DNA from: Symbiodinium natans
Taxonomy: Eukaryota; Sar; Dinophyceae; Suessiales; Symbiodiniaceae
Reading direction: 5' to 3'
DNA: 64,000 nt
Assembly: GCA_905221605.1 (NCBI GenBank)
Contig: CAJNDS010002126.1
Span: 186,501-250,500, forward strand
Shown: positions 50,601-61,229 of the stretch, in pieces
Numbering within the stretch: the first letter of the stretch is position 1
How the letters are laid out: each line of letters begins with the position of its first letter
The notes under the pieces: generated by a model
What the model saw: the letters and a program-made list of their open reading frames with translations, nothing else
Told to the model about the DNA's origin: nothing
Databases searched by the model: none
Position numbers and translations under genes: made by a program

Positions 50601-52500
50601 ACTTCCGTGTGGGCTTTCGAACCCCAAAATACCCTAGATCCCTATGGCAAACCCTAAACCCCTAAAACCCTGAACTAACCCTAAACCCCAAAACCAAAGC
50701 CCTAAAACCCTAAAACCCTAAAACCCTAAACCCTAGAAAATTGCCCGGGTTTCTTGGACGTTTTGCGGGAAGGTGGACCCCTCAGGTCTGAGGACCCACG
50801 GTCGCACGATCCCTGGGCTCCCTGACAGCGCAGGACCCTGGGACTTTTCTCGAGTTCTGCATCTGTGCAGAGCACTTTGCATGTACAGCCAGCCGGGCTT
50901 GCCAGTTCTTAGTCGGGAGTTGGGGAATCGGGTACCCAATTCCCCACTTCCCCTTCTAAGAATCAGTAAGCCAGAGTGGACTGGAGCCAGATTCTACTGC
51001 GAAGGAGGCTTCGCAAAAGTCCGGTGATCCCGAACCTTTGGAGTCCGAAACCCTAAACCCTAAACCCTAACCGCGAAGCCCCAAACCCCGCACAGGGCCC
51101 CTGTTGTTTCTTTTTGCGGGGGTTGCTTTCGACATGGGGGCTTATCGAAGCTCTTGGAACCCTCAACCCTCAACCCTCAACCCTAAACCCTAAACCCTAA
51201 ACCCTAAACCCTAAACCCTAAACCCTGAAAACTGAAGGGATGGAAAGAGTGAGAGGACCAGGATCCCAAAACATATCACCACAGCAATCCTGCTCTCAGC
51301 AGCATTGCCCCAAAAATACCAATGCGTGGCCACCATGGTTTCTTTCTTCGTGCCTTTTTGGGTCTTATTTATGAAGCGTTTGAGCTCAATGTTTTGACTA
51401 AGCTGTTGCAATTCATGCGCCTTTGCTCTGAGACGAACGGCTGATGTGTCAACCTTTCCTTTTTTATGCTGAGTACTCCTCTCCACCTCTGCTCGCCTCC
51501 ACGTAAGGGACGCCTACATGAGGCGACAGTCAGGTCCTGGGAAGCGTTGAGGAGGCCTTATGACAGCATCCCCAAGACCCTCAACAGCCCTAAGCCCTAC
51601 ACCCTCAGCCCTAAACCCTGAAGCCCTAAACCCGAAAGCCCGAACACCCCAAGCCCTTAGATGGCCTTCACGGCGAAGGCTGGGGTGATCAGTTGCCATT
51701 TTCGTGCTCACGCAGACATGCCCAAAACCCTAGACCGCCAAAGCCCCAAGCCCCAAAACGGACTCAACCCCTCAACCCCCCCCCTCAACCCTCAACCCCC
51801 CCCCTCAACCCTCAACCCCCAGACAAGTCAGGCCGCCCCCCGACCCTAAGATGAGAGGACTTTAGGCCTGAGTTCTTGGGGGGTTTGGGGTGTTTATAGA
51901 AAATTATGGAGCATCATTGGGTTTTTGGGTTTAGAAAGGGTCTATGGGTGGAGGTTTGGGTGGATTCTTGTGCGGCAATGGACTTCAGTCAAAGTTCGAC
52001 GGACGAAGTGCCCCTTGATGCGGCGTTTTGAGTCTTTGCCGTGCTTGGGACAGAGGGCGGCTGTGGAGTTTCCCAACCGGGTCCAGAGCCCTTAAGCCCT
52101 AAACCCAAAAACGGCAACAGCCTAAAGCTGGAAACCCCCTCAACCTCTGAATCCCAACACCCTGCGGCTTTTCCAGGGTCGAGGGTTGAGGGTTTACTTA
52201 CTGGCCCTCTCAGTGGGGACGGCACCTGAAATCCTCCCTTAGTGGAGGCATCACAAGTTCCGTACCAAGAGCCAGTAATTGAGTTCAGGCACCCTTCCGG
52301 CCTTTTGTTCATCCTAAGCTCCGCGGTTCAAGGTCTCGGGTTTAGGGCTTGGGGCTTCGGGCTCAGGACCTAAATCCTAAACCCTAAAGCCTGAACCCTG
52401 AATCCTGAACCCTGAACCCTGAACCCTAAACCCTTATGGTGTCGGGTAGGTCTACCGTTTTTTTTTGTTTTACGGTTGCTGCCCACTGCCTTGTCGCAAG
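50601..52500. other. spacer with few supported exons
   Basis: CCCTAAA blocks at 50,640-50,740, 51,050-51,070 and 51,170-51,230. A near-perfect palindrome GGGGAATCGGGTACCCAATT(CCCC) lies at 50,924-50,947. The minus strand is open at 51,486-51,211 and would end in a hydrophobic tail, but splice and codon support are lacking. Confidence 0.4.
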
Positions 52501-52600
52501 GTCTGACGAGAAGGCGGAGCTCGTGAGCAAAAGCGACAGTGAAACCTCCAGCCAAGATCGACTGCCTCTGATCGACATTGAAGAGAGACTCGACCTTTGA
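52501..52600 (+). CDS. probable last exon
   Basis: CGCAAG|GTCTGA; reads SDEKAELVSKSDSETSSQDR and LPLIDIEERLDL with TGA at 52,598. Acidic, Ser-rich tail. Upstream exons of this gene were not identified. Confidence 0.5.
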
Positions 52601-52754
52601 AATCTGGGTTGTCCTATGGTATAATTTGTAACTTCCCTTCTTTCCTTTTAAGAGAACCTATCCATACATAATCTTAAAGGGTGTAAAGCACAACTCAGTC
52701 AAGGCTTGGAGGTCCCAACCTAAAACCCACGCTGTTCAGCTCGAGACATTTCTC

Positions 52755-53158
52755 GGCCCGGAACCCTAAATCTGAGCCCTAAACCCTAAACCCTAAACCC
52801 TAAACCCTAAACCCTAAACCCTAAACCCTAAACCCTAAACCCTAAACCCTAAACCCTAAACCCTAAACCCTGAACCCTGAACCCTGAACCCTGAACCCCG
52901 AAAGACCCAAAATGGGGGGCCGAAGGACCATGGGTGGGTCGGTGCAAGGGCCCTTGAGAGGTGTAGGGTCTAGGTTGAGGGCCTCTTTGGGGGGGGGGTT
53001 GAAGGGGTGAACCCTAAACCCTAAACCCTAAACCCTAAACCCTAAACCCTAAACCCTAAACCCTAAACCCTAAACCCTAAACCCTAAACCCTAAACCCTA
53101 AACCCTAAACCCAAAACCCTAAACCCAAAACCCTAAACCCTAAACCCCAAGCCCCTAC
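52755..53158 (+). repeat. two long CCCTAAA arrays
   Basis: Arrays at 52,755-52,895 (ending in CCCTGAA) and 53,010-53,158, separated by about 115 bp of GC-rich unique sequence. Confidence 0.95.
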
Positions 53159-53178
53159 GCCCTAAGCCCTTTGAGGAG

Positions 53179-53293
53179 ATGGACCATTGTGGCTGTGGAT
53201 GCGGTCTGCGTTCTTGCGGCTTGCATTCCGATTCTGAGCATCTAGGCCGCAATCCATGTGCTTCTGAAGGCGCATGAGGCCTTTGAAGAGGAG
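53179..53293 (+). CDS. probable exon with in-frame TAG
   Basis: GAGGAG|AT to AAGAGGAG|GTGGGG. Reads WTIVAVDAVCVLAACIPILS, then TAG at 53,243, then the same frame continues AAIHVLLKAHEAFEEE. Either the TAG is the AG acceptor of a second exon (CATCTAG|GCC) or the copy is mutated. First part looks like a membrane helix. Confidence 0.45.
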
Positions 53294-54844
53294 GTGGGGT
53301 TTAGGCAGGGTTTAGGGATTTTAGGGGCTTAGGGTTTAGGGTTTGGGGTTTGGGGTTTAGGGTTTAGGGTTTCATGTCTACTCTGAACTGCAGGCTGAAG
53401 TGTGTGCCCAGGGCATCGGATTGATTCCTTCCTAAGTTGCACATTCGGACTGGGTAGGCCCTTGGTATCTCCTTCTGCCCTGAATTGGGACCATACTTAG
53501 GAATATTTTTAAAGAGGGCTTCTGGGCCCCGAAGCCCCGGCTAAGCACTTGCTAACATCATCCCCTTTCAAATCTCCTTGTACTTCGAAAAAGAACCTTC
53601 CAAACTCTTAACCCTAAACTCTAAGCCCTAAACCTCATAGTGCCCACGCTTCTGCGGTGCCGATTCGTGTGGGCGTGGTCATGGCCTCCAAACTTAAGAA
53701 TCGTATGAGGAGTCTTGTGACCATAGCCTGCAAAATAGGCGAGTTTCGGTTTCAGGTGAGCCCCTGAAAATGGGGTTTTGCATGGCGTGGAGCCGTCTGC
53801 AATCAGCACAGCTAGAGGAGGGCCTCGGACAGGTTTCGGTGTAAGGTTTTGGGGTTCAGGGTGTCGTGTCTTGTACGGGCCTAGCAGTTCGATGTTCAGG
53901 GTTTGTCAGTGCACTTTGCTTACTATTGGTCAGAGTGAAGCAATGGGGGTAATAATTCATCATTCCTTCCATGAAAGCAGCCAGCCTGCCGAGGTATCTT
54001 CGCAGTCATCTACTTGTTCTGGCAGTTTTCTGGGCTTCGGCCGTCCAGGCGGCGACAGTCGCGTGCTGCCGGAGTTTAGACCTCGAACCCTGAGCCCTAC
54101 ACACCAACCTCCTGATTTTTTCTTTCCGGTTCCCTTTTTTGACTTAGGAGGATCTTATACAAGGGTTCCTGTACCAACCTAGGGATACTTTAGGGTTGAA
54201 GGCTGGGGTCTAAGGCTTTGGCGTGCAGGGGTTTAGGGTTTGAGGGCTTCGAGTACCTGCAAGGGGTCTAGAGGAAATATCGGGGAGGTCGTGGCGGCAG
54301 TCTCTGGCCTCCCCCTTGTGTGGGACCCTAAACCCTAGACCCTAAACCCTAAACGCTAAACCCTAAACCCTAAAGGCTAAACCCTAAACCCTAAACCCTA
54401 AACCCTAAACCCTAAACCCTAAACCCTAAACCCTAAACCCTAAACCCTAAACCCTAAACCCTGTAAAGGCGAACTCACAGGCTGTCGGGTCCAGGCCTCA
54501 TGGCTCTCCAGGAGCCCCGTGAATCCTGAAGCTCCACCTCCTTGCAGGAAGGAGGTCTCCGCATGCAGAGGAGCCGCAACTTTCCTGGGCTTAGGTCTGA
54601 GGGCGTTATTAGGGCCTTAGCGTTTAGGGCCATTGCTCCCGAGGCAGGGCCCAAACTTGCTGGGCCGTTTTCTGGGGCCCTTCCCTACAATTCCTTTGAG
54701 TTAGGGGATGCTCTCAGGATCGCCCAAGATACACGGAAAATCCTCCGAAAACCCTCAACCCCAAACCTGAAACTCAAAAGCCCTAAACCCTAAACCCGAA
54801 ACCCGAAACTCTAAACCCTAGACCCTAAACTTCCTCTTCCGAAG
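53294..54844. other. spacer with weak exon candidates
   Basis: Candidates are 53,994-54,050 (GAG|GTATCT, frames YLRSHLLVLAVFWASAVQA or GIFAVIYLFWQFSGL) and 54,557-54,606 (TTGCAG|GAAGG, EGGLRMQRSRNFPG). CCCTAAA fills 54,325-54,465. Confidence 0.35.
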
Positions 54845-54896
54845 GCGGCGGCTTCTGCTGGGCTCCCCAGTGGGCAAAGAGGCCCAGATCACTGGG
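54845..54896 (+). CDS. probable short exon
   Basis: TTCCGAAG|G to ACTGGG|GTTCAG. Reads RRLLLGSPVGKEAQITG. TTTAGGG repeats start right after. Confidence 0.45.
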
Positions 54897-55084
54897 GTTC
54901 AGGGTGTAGGTTTAGGATTTAGGGCTTAGGGTTTAGGGTTTAGGGTTTAGGGTTTAGGGTTCGGTTTAGGGTTTAGGGTTTAGGGTTTCGGGCTAAACCT
55001 CACAACCTTCCAGACCCAAAGAGCCCAGGTGCAGATGTCGTGAATCCCCCATACCCTTTTCCCAGGCGCCGGGCTGGCTCCTCC

Positions 55085-55200
55085 AAAAACTCGAAACCCT
55101 AAACCCTAAACCCTAAACCCTAAACCCTAAACCCTAAACCCTAAACCCTAAACCCTAAACCCTAAACCCTTAACCCTTAACCCTTAACCCTAAACCCTAA
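55085..55200 (+). repeat. CCCTAAA array
   Basis: About 14 units changing to CCCTTAA variants on the right. It lies between a possible exon start (CCCAG|GCGCCGGGC at 55,055) and the exon at 55,248. Confidence 0.9.
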
Positions 55201-55247
55201 GCCCTAAACAAACCCCTACACTCCCCAAACCCCATGTCTGCCCACAG

Positions 55248-55333
55248 CCCCAGGCACTGCTGTGGTTCATGGTGATGGAGTTCACCCTCTGGCCGGTCTG
55301 CTTCATGAAGTCCCTTTGGGAGGCATCCTCTGG
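55248..55333 (+). CDS. probable exon with membrane-like helix
   Basis: GCCCACAG|CCCCAG to CTCTGG|GTTAAGGG. Reads PQALLWFMVMEFTLWPVCFM and KSLWEASSG. Donor again at the edge of a TTTAGGG-type block. Confidence 0.5.
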
Positions 55334-55760
55334 GTTAAGGGTTTAGGGTTTTAGGGTTTTAGGGTTTAGGGTTAGGTTTGGGTTCAGGGTTTAGTTCGGG
55401 TTTAGGGTTTAAATTTAGGGGTTTAGGGTTAAGCTAGGGTTTAGGGTCTAGGGTTTAGGGTTTTAGGGTTTTAGGGTTTTAGGGTTTTAGGGTTTTAGGG
55501 TTTTAGGGTTTTAGGGTTTTAGGGTTTTAGGGTTTTAGGGTTTTAGGGTTTTAGGGTTTTAAGGTTTTCGGGTTTAGGGCTTAGGGTTAGGTCTGGGTTT
55601 AGGGTTTAGTTAGGGTTTAGGGTTTAGTTTTAGGGGTTTAGGGTTAAGCTAGGGTTTAGGGTCTAGGGTTTAGGGTTTTAGGGTTTTAGGGTTTTAGGGT
55701 TTAGGGTTTAGTTAGGGTTTAGGGTTGAGGGTTTAAGGTTAGGGGTCAGGGGTCTCAGGG
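55334..55760 (+). repeat. TTTTAGGG (8-mer) variant array
   Basis: Mixed TTTAGGG with a homogeneous run of about 15 TTTTAGGG units at 55,455-55,565. The 8-mer expansion shows local amplification of one variant. Confidence 0.95.
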
Positions 55761-55857
55761 TTTTGGGGTTTCAGGGTTTCCGGTGCTTCGTGATGCAGGG
55801 GTTTAAGTTGTAGGCGTTTTTCTGGTTTAGGGGCTTCTTCGCATCTCCTTTTGGGAG

Positions 55858-55910
55858 GGGCTCGCAGCCCGCTGGCCTGACTTCATAGAGCCCGTTGTGT
55901 TGCGCCCGAA
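55858..55910 (+). CDS. probable short exon
   Basis: TTGGGAG|GGGCTC to GCCCGAA|GTCTTC. Reads GLAARWPDFIEPVVLRP. Confidence 0.5.
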
Positions 55911-56596
55911 GTCTTCAACCCTAAGCCCTAAAGAGCGTACATGTTCGATGTCGGTTCGAGCCCTAGAGCTTTGAAGCTCTATAACCCGATAACCCTATAA
56001 GGGCCCTGTGACCCTCTAGCCCTAACCCTAGAAGCCCACAACCCTACAAGCCTGAACCCTCAACCCAAAACTTCTCACTTAACTTCAAGGTTGGATCCAG
56101 TAGTCGACAAGTCTCCACCCGCTTTATGGTTCAAGGGCTCAGGGATCTCCCGTAAGTAGGGACTTCGGGTGTTTCAAGGGGCTCATAGTGTCATAGGGGC
56201 TTAGGGGTTTCATGGCCACAGCCCTCTACCCTCAACCTTCAACCTTCTGAAGCAAAAGCTTCAACCACGTTCAGGATCTTGGGGGGTTGGCGGGCTTTGA
56301 CCTTGTCGGGAAACGGTCTGGACTTCTTTGCCGCTTCTTTGGGGCCCATTTCTCAATCTTCCTTGCTGAAAGAGGGGTTGAGCGACACGCTGAGTATAGG
56401 GCTCGTTCAGAGTACTTGGGTCTTTCACCTAAATGGCCTCATGGAGCACTCTTTTTCCAGATGAGTCAAGGTTTCAGCTACAGTTACAGGGTGTGTGTGT
56501 GTGTGTGTGCCACAGTTTATCCAAAACTTACCATCTAAAAACCTGAGCCCTAAAACCTGAAATGCGAAGCTCGTCCGCTCCCCCCCCCTCCCACAG
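55911..56596. other. intron/spacer
   Basis: Degenerate CCCTA-type words, a (GT)n near 56,490, and two overlapping open frames at 56,279-56,538 that cannot be told apart. No firm exon. Confidence 0.35.
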
Positions 56597-56653
56597 ATCT
56601 CCACCTACTTGAAGATCTATGCCCGTTTCCACCTGCGTGGCGACCATCAGCAG
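56597..56653 (+). CDS. probable exon
   Basis: CCTCCCACAG|ATCTCC to CAGCAG|GTTGTT. Reads ISTYLKIYARFHLRGDHQQ. Good acceptor with an upstream C/T tract. Confidence 0.6.
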
Positions 56654-57380
56654 GTTGTTGAAACTGCCGATGCCCGGTGCTGCGGGGGGGGTTTGGGGTT
56701 TAGGCAGACTTGAGGGGCTTGAGGGGCTAGGGGCTTGAGGGTTAGAGTTCAGGGCTTGGGGATCCGAAACCCTCAGCCCCAAGCCCCAAGCCCTAAGCCC
56801 TGAGCCCTGAGCCCTAAGCCCTAAGCCCCAAGCCCCAAGCCCTAAGCCCGACCCCAAGCCCGAAACCCTAAGCCCTAAGCCCTAAACCCTTCTTCTAAGG
56901 TTTGGGGGCTACCAGACTGCTTCCGGCATGGAGTTCAGTTGCCAGGGTTCGGGCTCAGGAAGTCTTTCAAAAGACCCGACAGGATGGATAGCAGAGTATC
57001 ATATGGTATAATCTAGGTGGAATGTAGCAAAAGGTAGCATAACTAGTCGAATGTAGCAAGACATGGGCATGTTCGCTGATTTCGGGTCTTCTCCGTCTTT
57101 GCCAGCTCTCGCTGCTGGGGAAGGTTCAACCCAAGACAAGAAAATATCATCTGCACAAATGTAGCCTAAACCCTAAACCCTAAAAGGAGTGAAGGGTTGT
57201 TAAAAAAAAAACCCTGAACCAGAAACCTACACCCCAAACCCCAAACCAGAGACCAAAGGCAACAAGAGTCGCGGACAGTTGAGGCCTGGGCTGGTTTTCA
57301 TGCGCCAAGCAGGGTTTCGGGTTTAGGAAATATGTGAAGATTCTAACCCTAAACCCTAAACCCTAAACCTTAAACCCTAG

Positions 57381-57534
57381 AGCTCCAGATCCGACGATCC
57401 TTCAACCAAGGAGGCTGTTGGGGCCGATTTGCTGTTCACAACCTGCTACGTCTGCGTGCCCTTGCTCTACAGAGTCTTGAGATACCACATGCGGCGAGTG
57501 GGCTCCAGTGTAGCAGAATACAAGAGCCTTGGGC
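57381..57534 (+). CDS. probable exon with membrane-like helix
   Basis: CCCTAG|AGCTCC at the end of a CCCTAAA block; reads SDDPSTKEAVGADLLFTTCY, VCVPLLYRVLRYHMRRVGSS and VAEYKSLG, ending GGGC|GTTGTC. A hydrophobic helix followed by basic residues. Confidence 0.55.
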
Positions 57535-58107
57535 GTTGTCAAGAAGATTGTTGTCAAACCCCCATTCTTGTCGTTTTGCACCTTAGGCTGTTCTTCTGCC
57601 CTTTGCCCCCCAAAACCCAAAAAAAGAACACATAGTGGCCCGCATTCTAGTGTGGGACTCTTACCTTGCACCCTACTGTTCACCCTTGGGTTTGGGGACC
57701 CCTTTCTAAAGGCCCCCTAGAAGGGAATAGAAGGGCTCTAACTTAGGTGTTCTTTAAGGGGTAGGAGTCTTAGTTGCTTGAACGGTGGGGGGGCTGTTGA
57801 GGCTCGAAGCAGAGGGTGGTTGGCAACACGACGGCAACGCGGGCGTGCGTGCGCAGGAGATCCTGGCACCTTGCTAGCAACCACCACCCAAAAACACACA
57901 CAAGCCCCCAAACCCTACCCCCCCCCCAAACAAAGAAGCAAAAACAAACAAAAGGAGAACAAAGAAACAAAAATGGCGCGCTCACGTAGGTTCAACGCTT
58001 CTTCCCCGCTCTTTGCGTACATGTACATGGAGGCATGGAGGTTGTGCATAGTGCAAGTTCACATGTAAGTTAAGAACATAGAGAGGTTTCCCTTTTTTGC
58101 ATATATG

Positions 58108-58207
58108 GTCAGTTCTCTAAGAATATGGTCCCTTTGGGGATCCTTATTTTAAGGCGGCCTCTATGGTTAAGGGTACCCAAAAAGGGACAATAATTTAGAG
58201 AACTAAC
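58108..58207 (+). mobile_element. small foldback MITE-like element
   Basis: Ends GTCAGTTCTCTAAGAATATG at 58,108 and the inverted GTTAGTTCTCTAAATTATTG ending at 58,207; both continue into GGTCCCTTT / TGTCCCTTT. About 35-nt arms around a 30-nt loop. Confidence 0.7.
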
Positions 58208-58506
58208 CGTATACATCTATTTACATAGAGGACTTCAGGGACAGCTTAGGATGGAATGCAGAACAAGTTTGAGGAGCTCTTCATCGAGGACACCCTAACG
58301 CAAGGGTTAGGGTTTAGGGTTTAGGGTTGCCTAGGCATACCCCCCCCCACCCCCCCCTAAACCCTAAACTCCTAAACTCCTAAACCCTAAACCCTAAACC
58401 CTAAACCCTAAACCCCCAAAAAGGAACTGCAATGGCTGTTTCAGAGCCTTCACGCTGGGTCGCCCAGGGCCCACGGGAGCTGGTAGTCGAGCACGTCCTA
58501 CCCCCC

Positions 58507-58599
58507 CTGGTTCTGAGGGAATCAGGGAATGAGGCCCTGCATGTACCGTTTAAGGGTTATATTGTGTACCTCATTCCCTCATTCCCTGCTGAGAACCAG
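58507..58599 (+). mobile_element. small foldback MITE-like element
   Basis: CTGGTTCTGAGGGAATCAGG at 58,507 pairs with the inverted CTGGTTCTCAGCAGGGAATG read from 58,599. Arms of 28-31 nt. Confidence 0.7.
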
Positions 58600-58822
58600 C
58601 CAGATGAAATCGAGTTCTTGTAGTGCATAGATGATCTAGGGTTCATACTGAGGTTCTGGTGAGTGTATATGGGGGCTCCTTCTACTTCTTGATGAGGGGA
58701 GGAATTGGGTGTCCTTCTTGGGACACCGCACTGGGAATAAGACCCTTCTGCAAATCATTCTGCTCAAGCTTTGGGTTTAGGGTTTAGGGTTTAGGGTTTA
58801 GGGTTTAGGGTTTAGGGTTTAG

Positions 58823-58890
58823 GGTTCTGTTGATGCCCGCCCGCCTGGGTGATAGCTGCATTGCGCAGCACGACAGGCCGGCCAGGCGAG
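58823..58890 (+). CDS. possible short exon
   Basis: TTTAG|GGTTCT to GGCGAG|GTGTTT. Reads MPARLGDSCIAQHDRPARR. The acceptor would be the last repeat of a TTTAGGG block. Confidence 0.4.
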
Positions 58891-58898
58891 GTGTTTTG

Positions 58899-59310
58899 TC
58901 TGCCTAAACCCTAAACCCTAAACCCTAAACCCTAAACCCTAAACCCTAAACCCTAAACCCTAAACCCTAAACCCTAAACCCTAAACCCTAAACCCAAAAC
59001 CCTAAACCCTAAACCCTAACCCCTAAACCTAAACCCTAAACCCTAAACCCTAAACCCTAAACCCTAAACCCTAAACCCTAAACCCTAAACCCTAAACCCT
59101 AAACCCTAAACCCTAAACCCTAAACCCTAAACCCTAAACCTAACCCTAAACCCTAAACCCTAAACCCTAAACCCTAAACCCTAAACCCTAAACCCTAAAC
59201 CCTAAACCCTAAACCCTAAACCCTAAACCCTAAACCCTAAACCGTAACCCTAAACCCAAAACCCTAAACCCTAAACCCTAAACCCTACACGCTAAACCCT
59301 AAACCCTACA
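58899..59310 (+). repeat. longest CCCTAAA array
   Basis: About 410 bp of CCCTAAA, so roughly 55-60 units, with rare CCTAAA, CCCAAAA and CCGTAA variants. It is internal, flanked by unique DNA and by TTTAGGG-oriented repeats at 59,370-59,465. Confidence 0.98.
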
Positions 59311-59526
59311 ACCCCCCCCCCCCCCACCCTATGCCTTAAACTCTAGACTTCTAAAGCAAATTTTGGCGCGAAGCTTAGGGTTTAGGGCTTAGGGTTTAGG
59401 GTTTAGGGCTTAGGGTTTAGGGTTTAGGGTTTAGGGTTCAGGGCTTAGGGTTTAGGGTTTAGGGTCTGGGGAAACCCCAAGCCCTGAGACCCCAAGGTAT
59501 CTTGAGATGCCAAGTTTAGTGTGCAG

Positions 59527-59600
59527 GCCATGTGCAGTCGGTTCAGGCAAAGCCGCCAGAACTATTGTCTGGAAAAAGCGCGCGTGGTTTCGGACATGAA
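59527..59600 (+). CDS. possible exon
   Basis: GTGCAG|GCCATG to CATGAA|GTTTTTGG. Reads MCSRFRQSRQNYCLEKARVV. Confidence 0.4.
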
Positions 59601-59768
59601 GTTTTTGGTCTTAACATTTCAGGGTTTGAGGGTTTGGGGTTGAGGCTTAGTTGGTTTCAGAATAGGGTTTAGGGTTTAGGGTTCAGGGTTCAGGGTTCAG
59701 GGTTCAGGTTTCAGGGTTTAGGGTTCATTTAGGGCTTAGGGTTTAGGGGGTTTGAGGGTTCGGTTTTG

Positions 59769-59837
59769 GAACCTGAAGAGGACAGCCGTGACAAAGATGC
59801 TGGAGGCTACAAAGGCTGGAGGCGCTTCTGCAGCAAA
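59769..59837 (+). CDS. probable exon
   Basis: Reads EPEEDSRDKDAGGYKGWRRF and CSK, ending AGCAAA|GTGCCG. Acidic then aromatic/basic. Acceptor uncertain (AG at 59,778 or before). Confidence 0.5.
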
Positions 59838-59971
59838 GTGCCGCTTGCTTGCGTTCTTTCAGAGATGTCTGTCTTGTGTGTCAGTTTTTTTTGGGTTAGG
59901 AGGGGAGTGACAGCTTCTAGGGTTTAGGGTTTAGGGTTTAGGGTTTTAGGGTTTCGGGTTTCGGGTTTTAG

Positions 59972-60097
59972 GGTTCCGCGCCTTGTCGCGTCACGAAGGA
60001 CAGTGGGCTTGAAGCTCCTGGTGTTGTTCTCGACGCTCATCGTCTTCTTCGGCCTGGCCTATCTGCAGTATAGCCTTGGACACGACATGCATCTTGG
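59972..60097 (+). CDS. probable exon encoding a membrane helix
   Basis: TTTTAG|GGTTCCGC, so the acceptor AG belongs to the repeat block. Reads VPRLVASRRTVGLKLLVLFS and TLIVFFGLAYLQYSLGHDMH, a 20-residue hydrophobic helix after basic residues. Donor CTTGG|GTGTTC. Confidence 0.6.
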
Positions 60098-60419
60098 GTG
60101 TTCTATAAGGTTTAGGGTTTAGGGTTTAGGGTTTAGGGTTTAGGGTTTAGGGTTTAGGGTTCAGGGTTTAGGGTTTTGGGTTTAGGGTTGGATGTTCTTC
60201 AGAATGATGCTTCTGGATCTTGTCCGACACAGGAAGCGACATGGCGCATTCGGCTGAGGCCTAGATCCTGACAATTCCACATTCCACAGCCGTAAGCCCT
60301 TGCAACACAAAACTCTGAGTCGTCGCTCAAGCAGCCTCCCACGGCAAGACTGCCAACTCTAATCTCTGAACCCTAAACCCTAAACCCTAAACCCCAAACC
60401 CCAAACCCTAAACCAAAAG

Positions 60420-60516
60420 GTACTACGACTTGAAGCAGGGCCCCGATCTCTGGGAATCCACGGGCATCTTCATGTCACGAGTCATGGGATGCCCGAATGC
60501 ATACAAGATTTTTGTT
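60420..60516 (+). CDS. probable exon
   Basis: CCAAAAG|GTACTA to TTTGTT|GCCCTAAACC (GC donor). Reads YYDLKQGPDLWESTGIFMSR and VMGCPNAYKIFV. Very protein-like; no family recognised. CCCTAAA/CCCCAAA on both sides. Confidence 0.65.
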
Positions 60517-60753
60517 GCCCTAAACCCCAAACCCCAAACCCCAAACCCCAAACCCTAAACCCTAAACCCTAAACCCTAAACCCTAAACCCGAAACCCGAA
60601 ACCCTAAACCCTCAACCCTAAATCCCCGGGTTGGACCTGGAGAATTTGGACCTTAATCCGTAAACTCGTACACCCCACATTGGGGACCTGGGAACTGTAG
60701 ACTTGGGAAGGGCCACGACGGCTGACGCATGTCCTTGTCATTTCCGTTCTGAG

Positions 60754-60828
60754 CTACGGTTGATGGAGGAAATCTCGCGCCACCTTAAGGGACTCAGGGT
60801 TGTGCAGGCCTTCCTCCATCAACAGTAG
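60754..60828 (+). CDS. probable exon
   Basis: TTCTGAG|CTACGG; reads LRLMEEISRHLKGLRVVQAF and LHQQ, then TAG or donor ACA|GTAGGG. The DNA ends are inverted repeats of GTTGATGGAGGAA (60,759 and 60,813), which is unusual for an exon. Confidence 0.5.
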   Translation, partial: LRLMEEISRHLKGLRVVQAFLHQQ

Positions 60829-60940
60829 GGTTTAGGGTTTAGGGTTTAGGGTTTTAGGGTTTAGGGTTTTAGGGTTCAGGGTTTAGGGTTTAGGGTTTAG
60901 GGTTTAGGGTTTAGGGCGCTTGCTGCACTTGCTTCACTAG

Positions 60941-61020
60941 ATCAAGGGCGAACTCAAAACATCGGCAGCCTTCACGGGGAGCGGCGGGAATGCCAATGCC
61001 TCAGGGAGAATTACAACGTG
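60941..61020 (+). CDS. probable exon
   Basis: TTCACTAG|ATCAAG to ACGTG|GTAGTG. Reads IKGELKTSAAFTGSGGNANA and SGRITTW. Confidence 0.55.
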
Positions 61021-61064
61021 GTAGTGGAAAACTCATCTCCACTCTGTGGTGCTGGATCGTCTAG

Positions 61065-61229
61065 GTGGGAGAAGTTTCGGGAGATTTGTGCCCCTTTCGC
61101 GCGTCGGGCATGCAACTGGCCTTACCGTCGCAGACGTTTCGAACACTTCGGCTGCGAGACACGGTGGATCTTAGCAACTTCTGCAAAACGGACTCGCCAA
61201 CGTGGGCGGTTGATATGGAACAGCGTCCA
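61065..61229 (+). CDS. probable exon
   Basis: ATCGTCTAG|GTGGGA to CGTCCA|GCCTAAACCC (GC donor at the start of a CCCTAAA block). Reads VGEVSGDLCPFRASGMQLAL, then RDTVDLSNFCKTDSPTWAVD. The frame WEKFREICAPFARRACNWPY is also open and in phase with the previous exon. Confidence 0.6.

Larger units (their letters stand above)
57535..58822. other. spacer with two foldback elements
   Basis: Contains the foldbacks at 58,108-58,207 and 58,507-58,599, CCCTAAA at 58,350-58,415 and TTTAGGG at 58,770-58,825. The open frame at 58,432-58,623 overlaps a foldback and is not accepted as a gene. Confidence 0.5.

Noticed and set aside
51211-51486. SNARE-like tail-anchored protein on the minus strand
   Set aside because: A hydrophobic end and helical middle are suggestive, but the reading starts inside CCCTAAA repeat, has no heptad register that I can defend and opposes all neighbours.
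58432-58623. 63-aa plus-strand protein
   Set aside because: About half of it is the two arms of an inverted repeat (58,507-58,599).
58899-59310. Chromosome end (true telomere)
   Set aside because: The array is internal, followed by unique DNA, opposite-orientation repeats and further exons to the end of the window.
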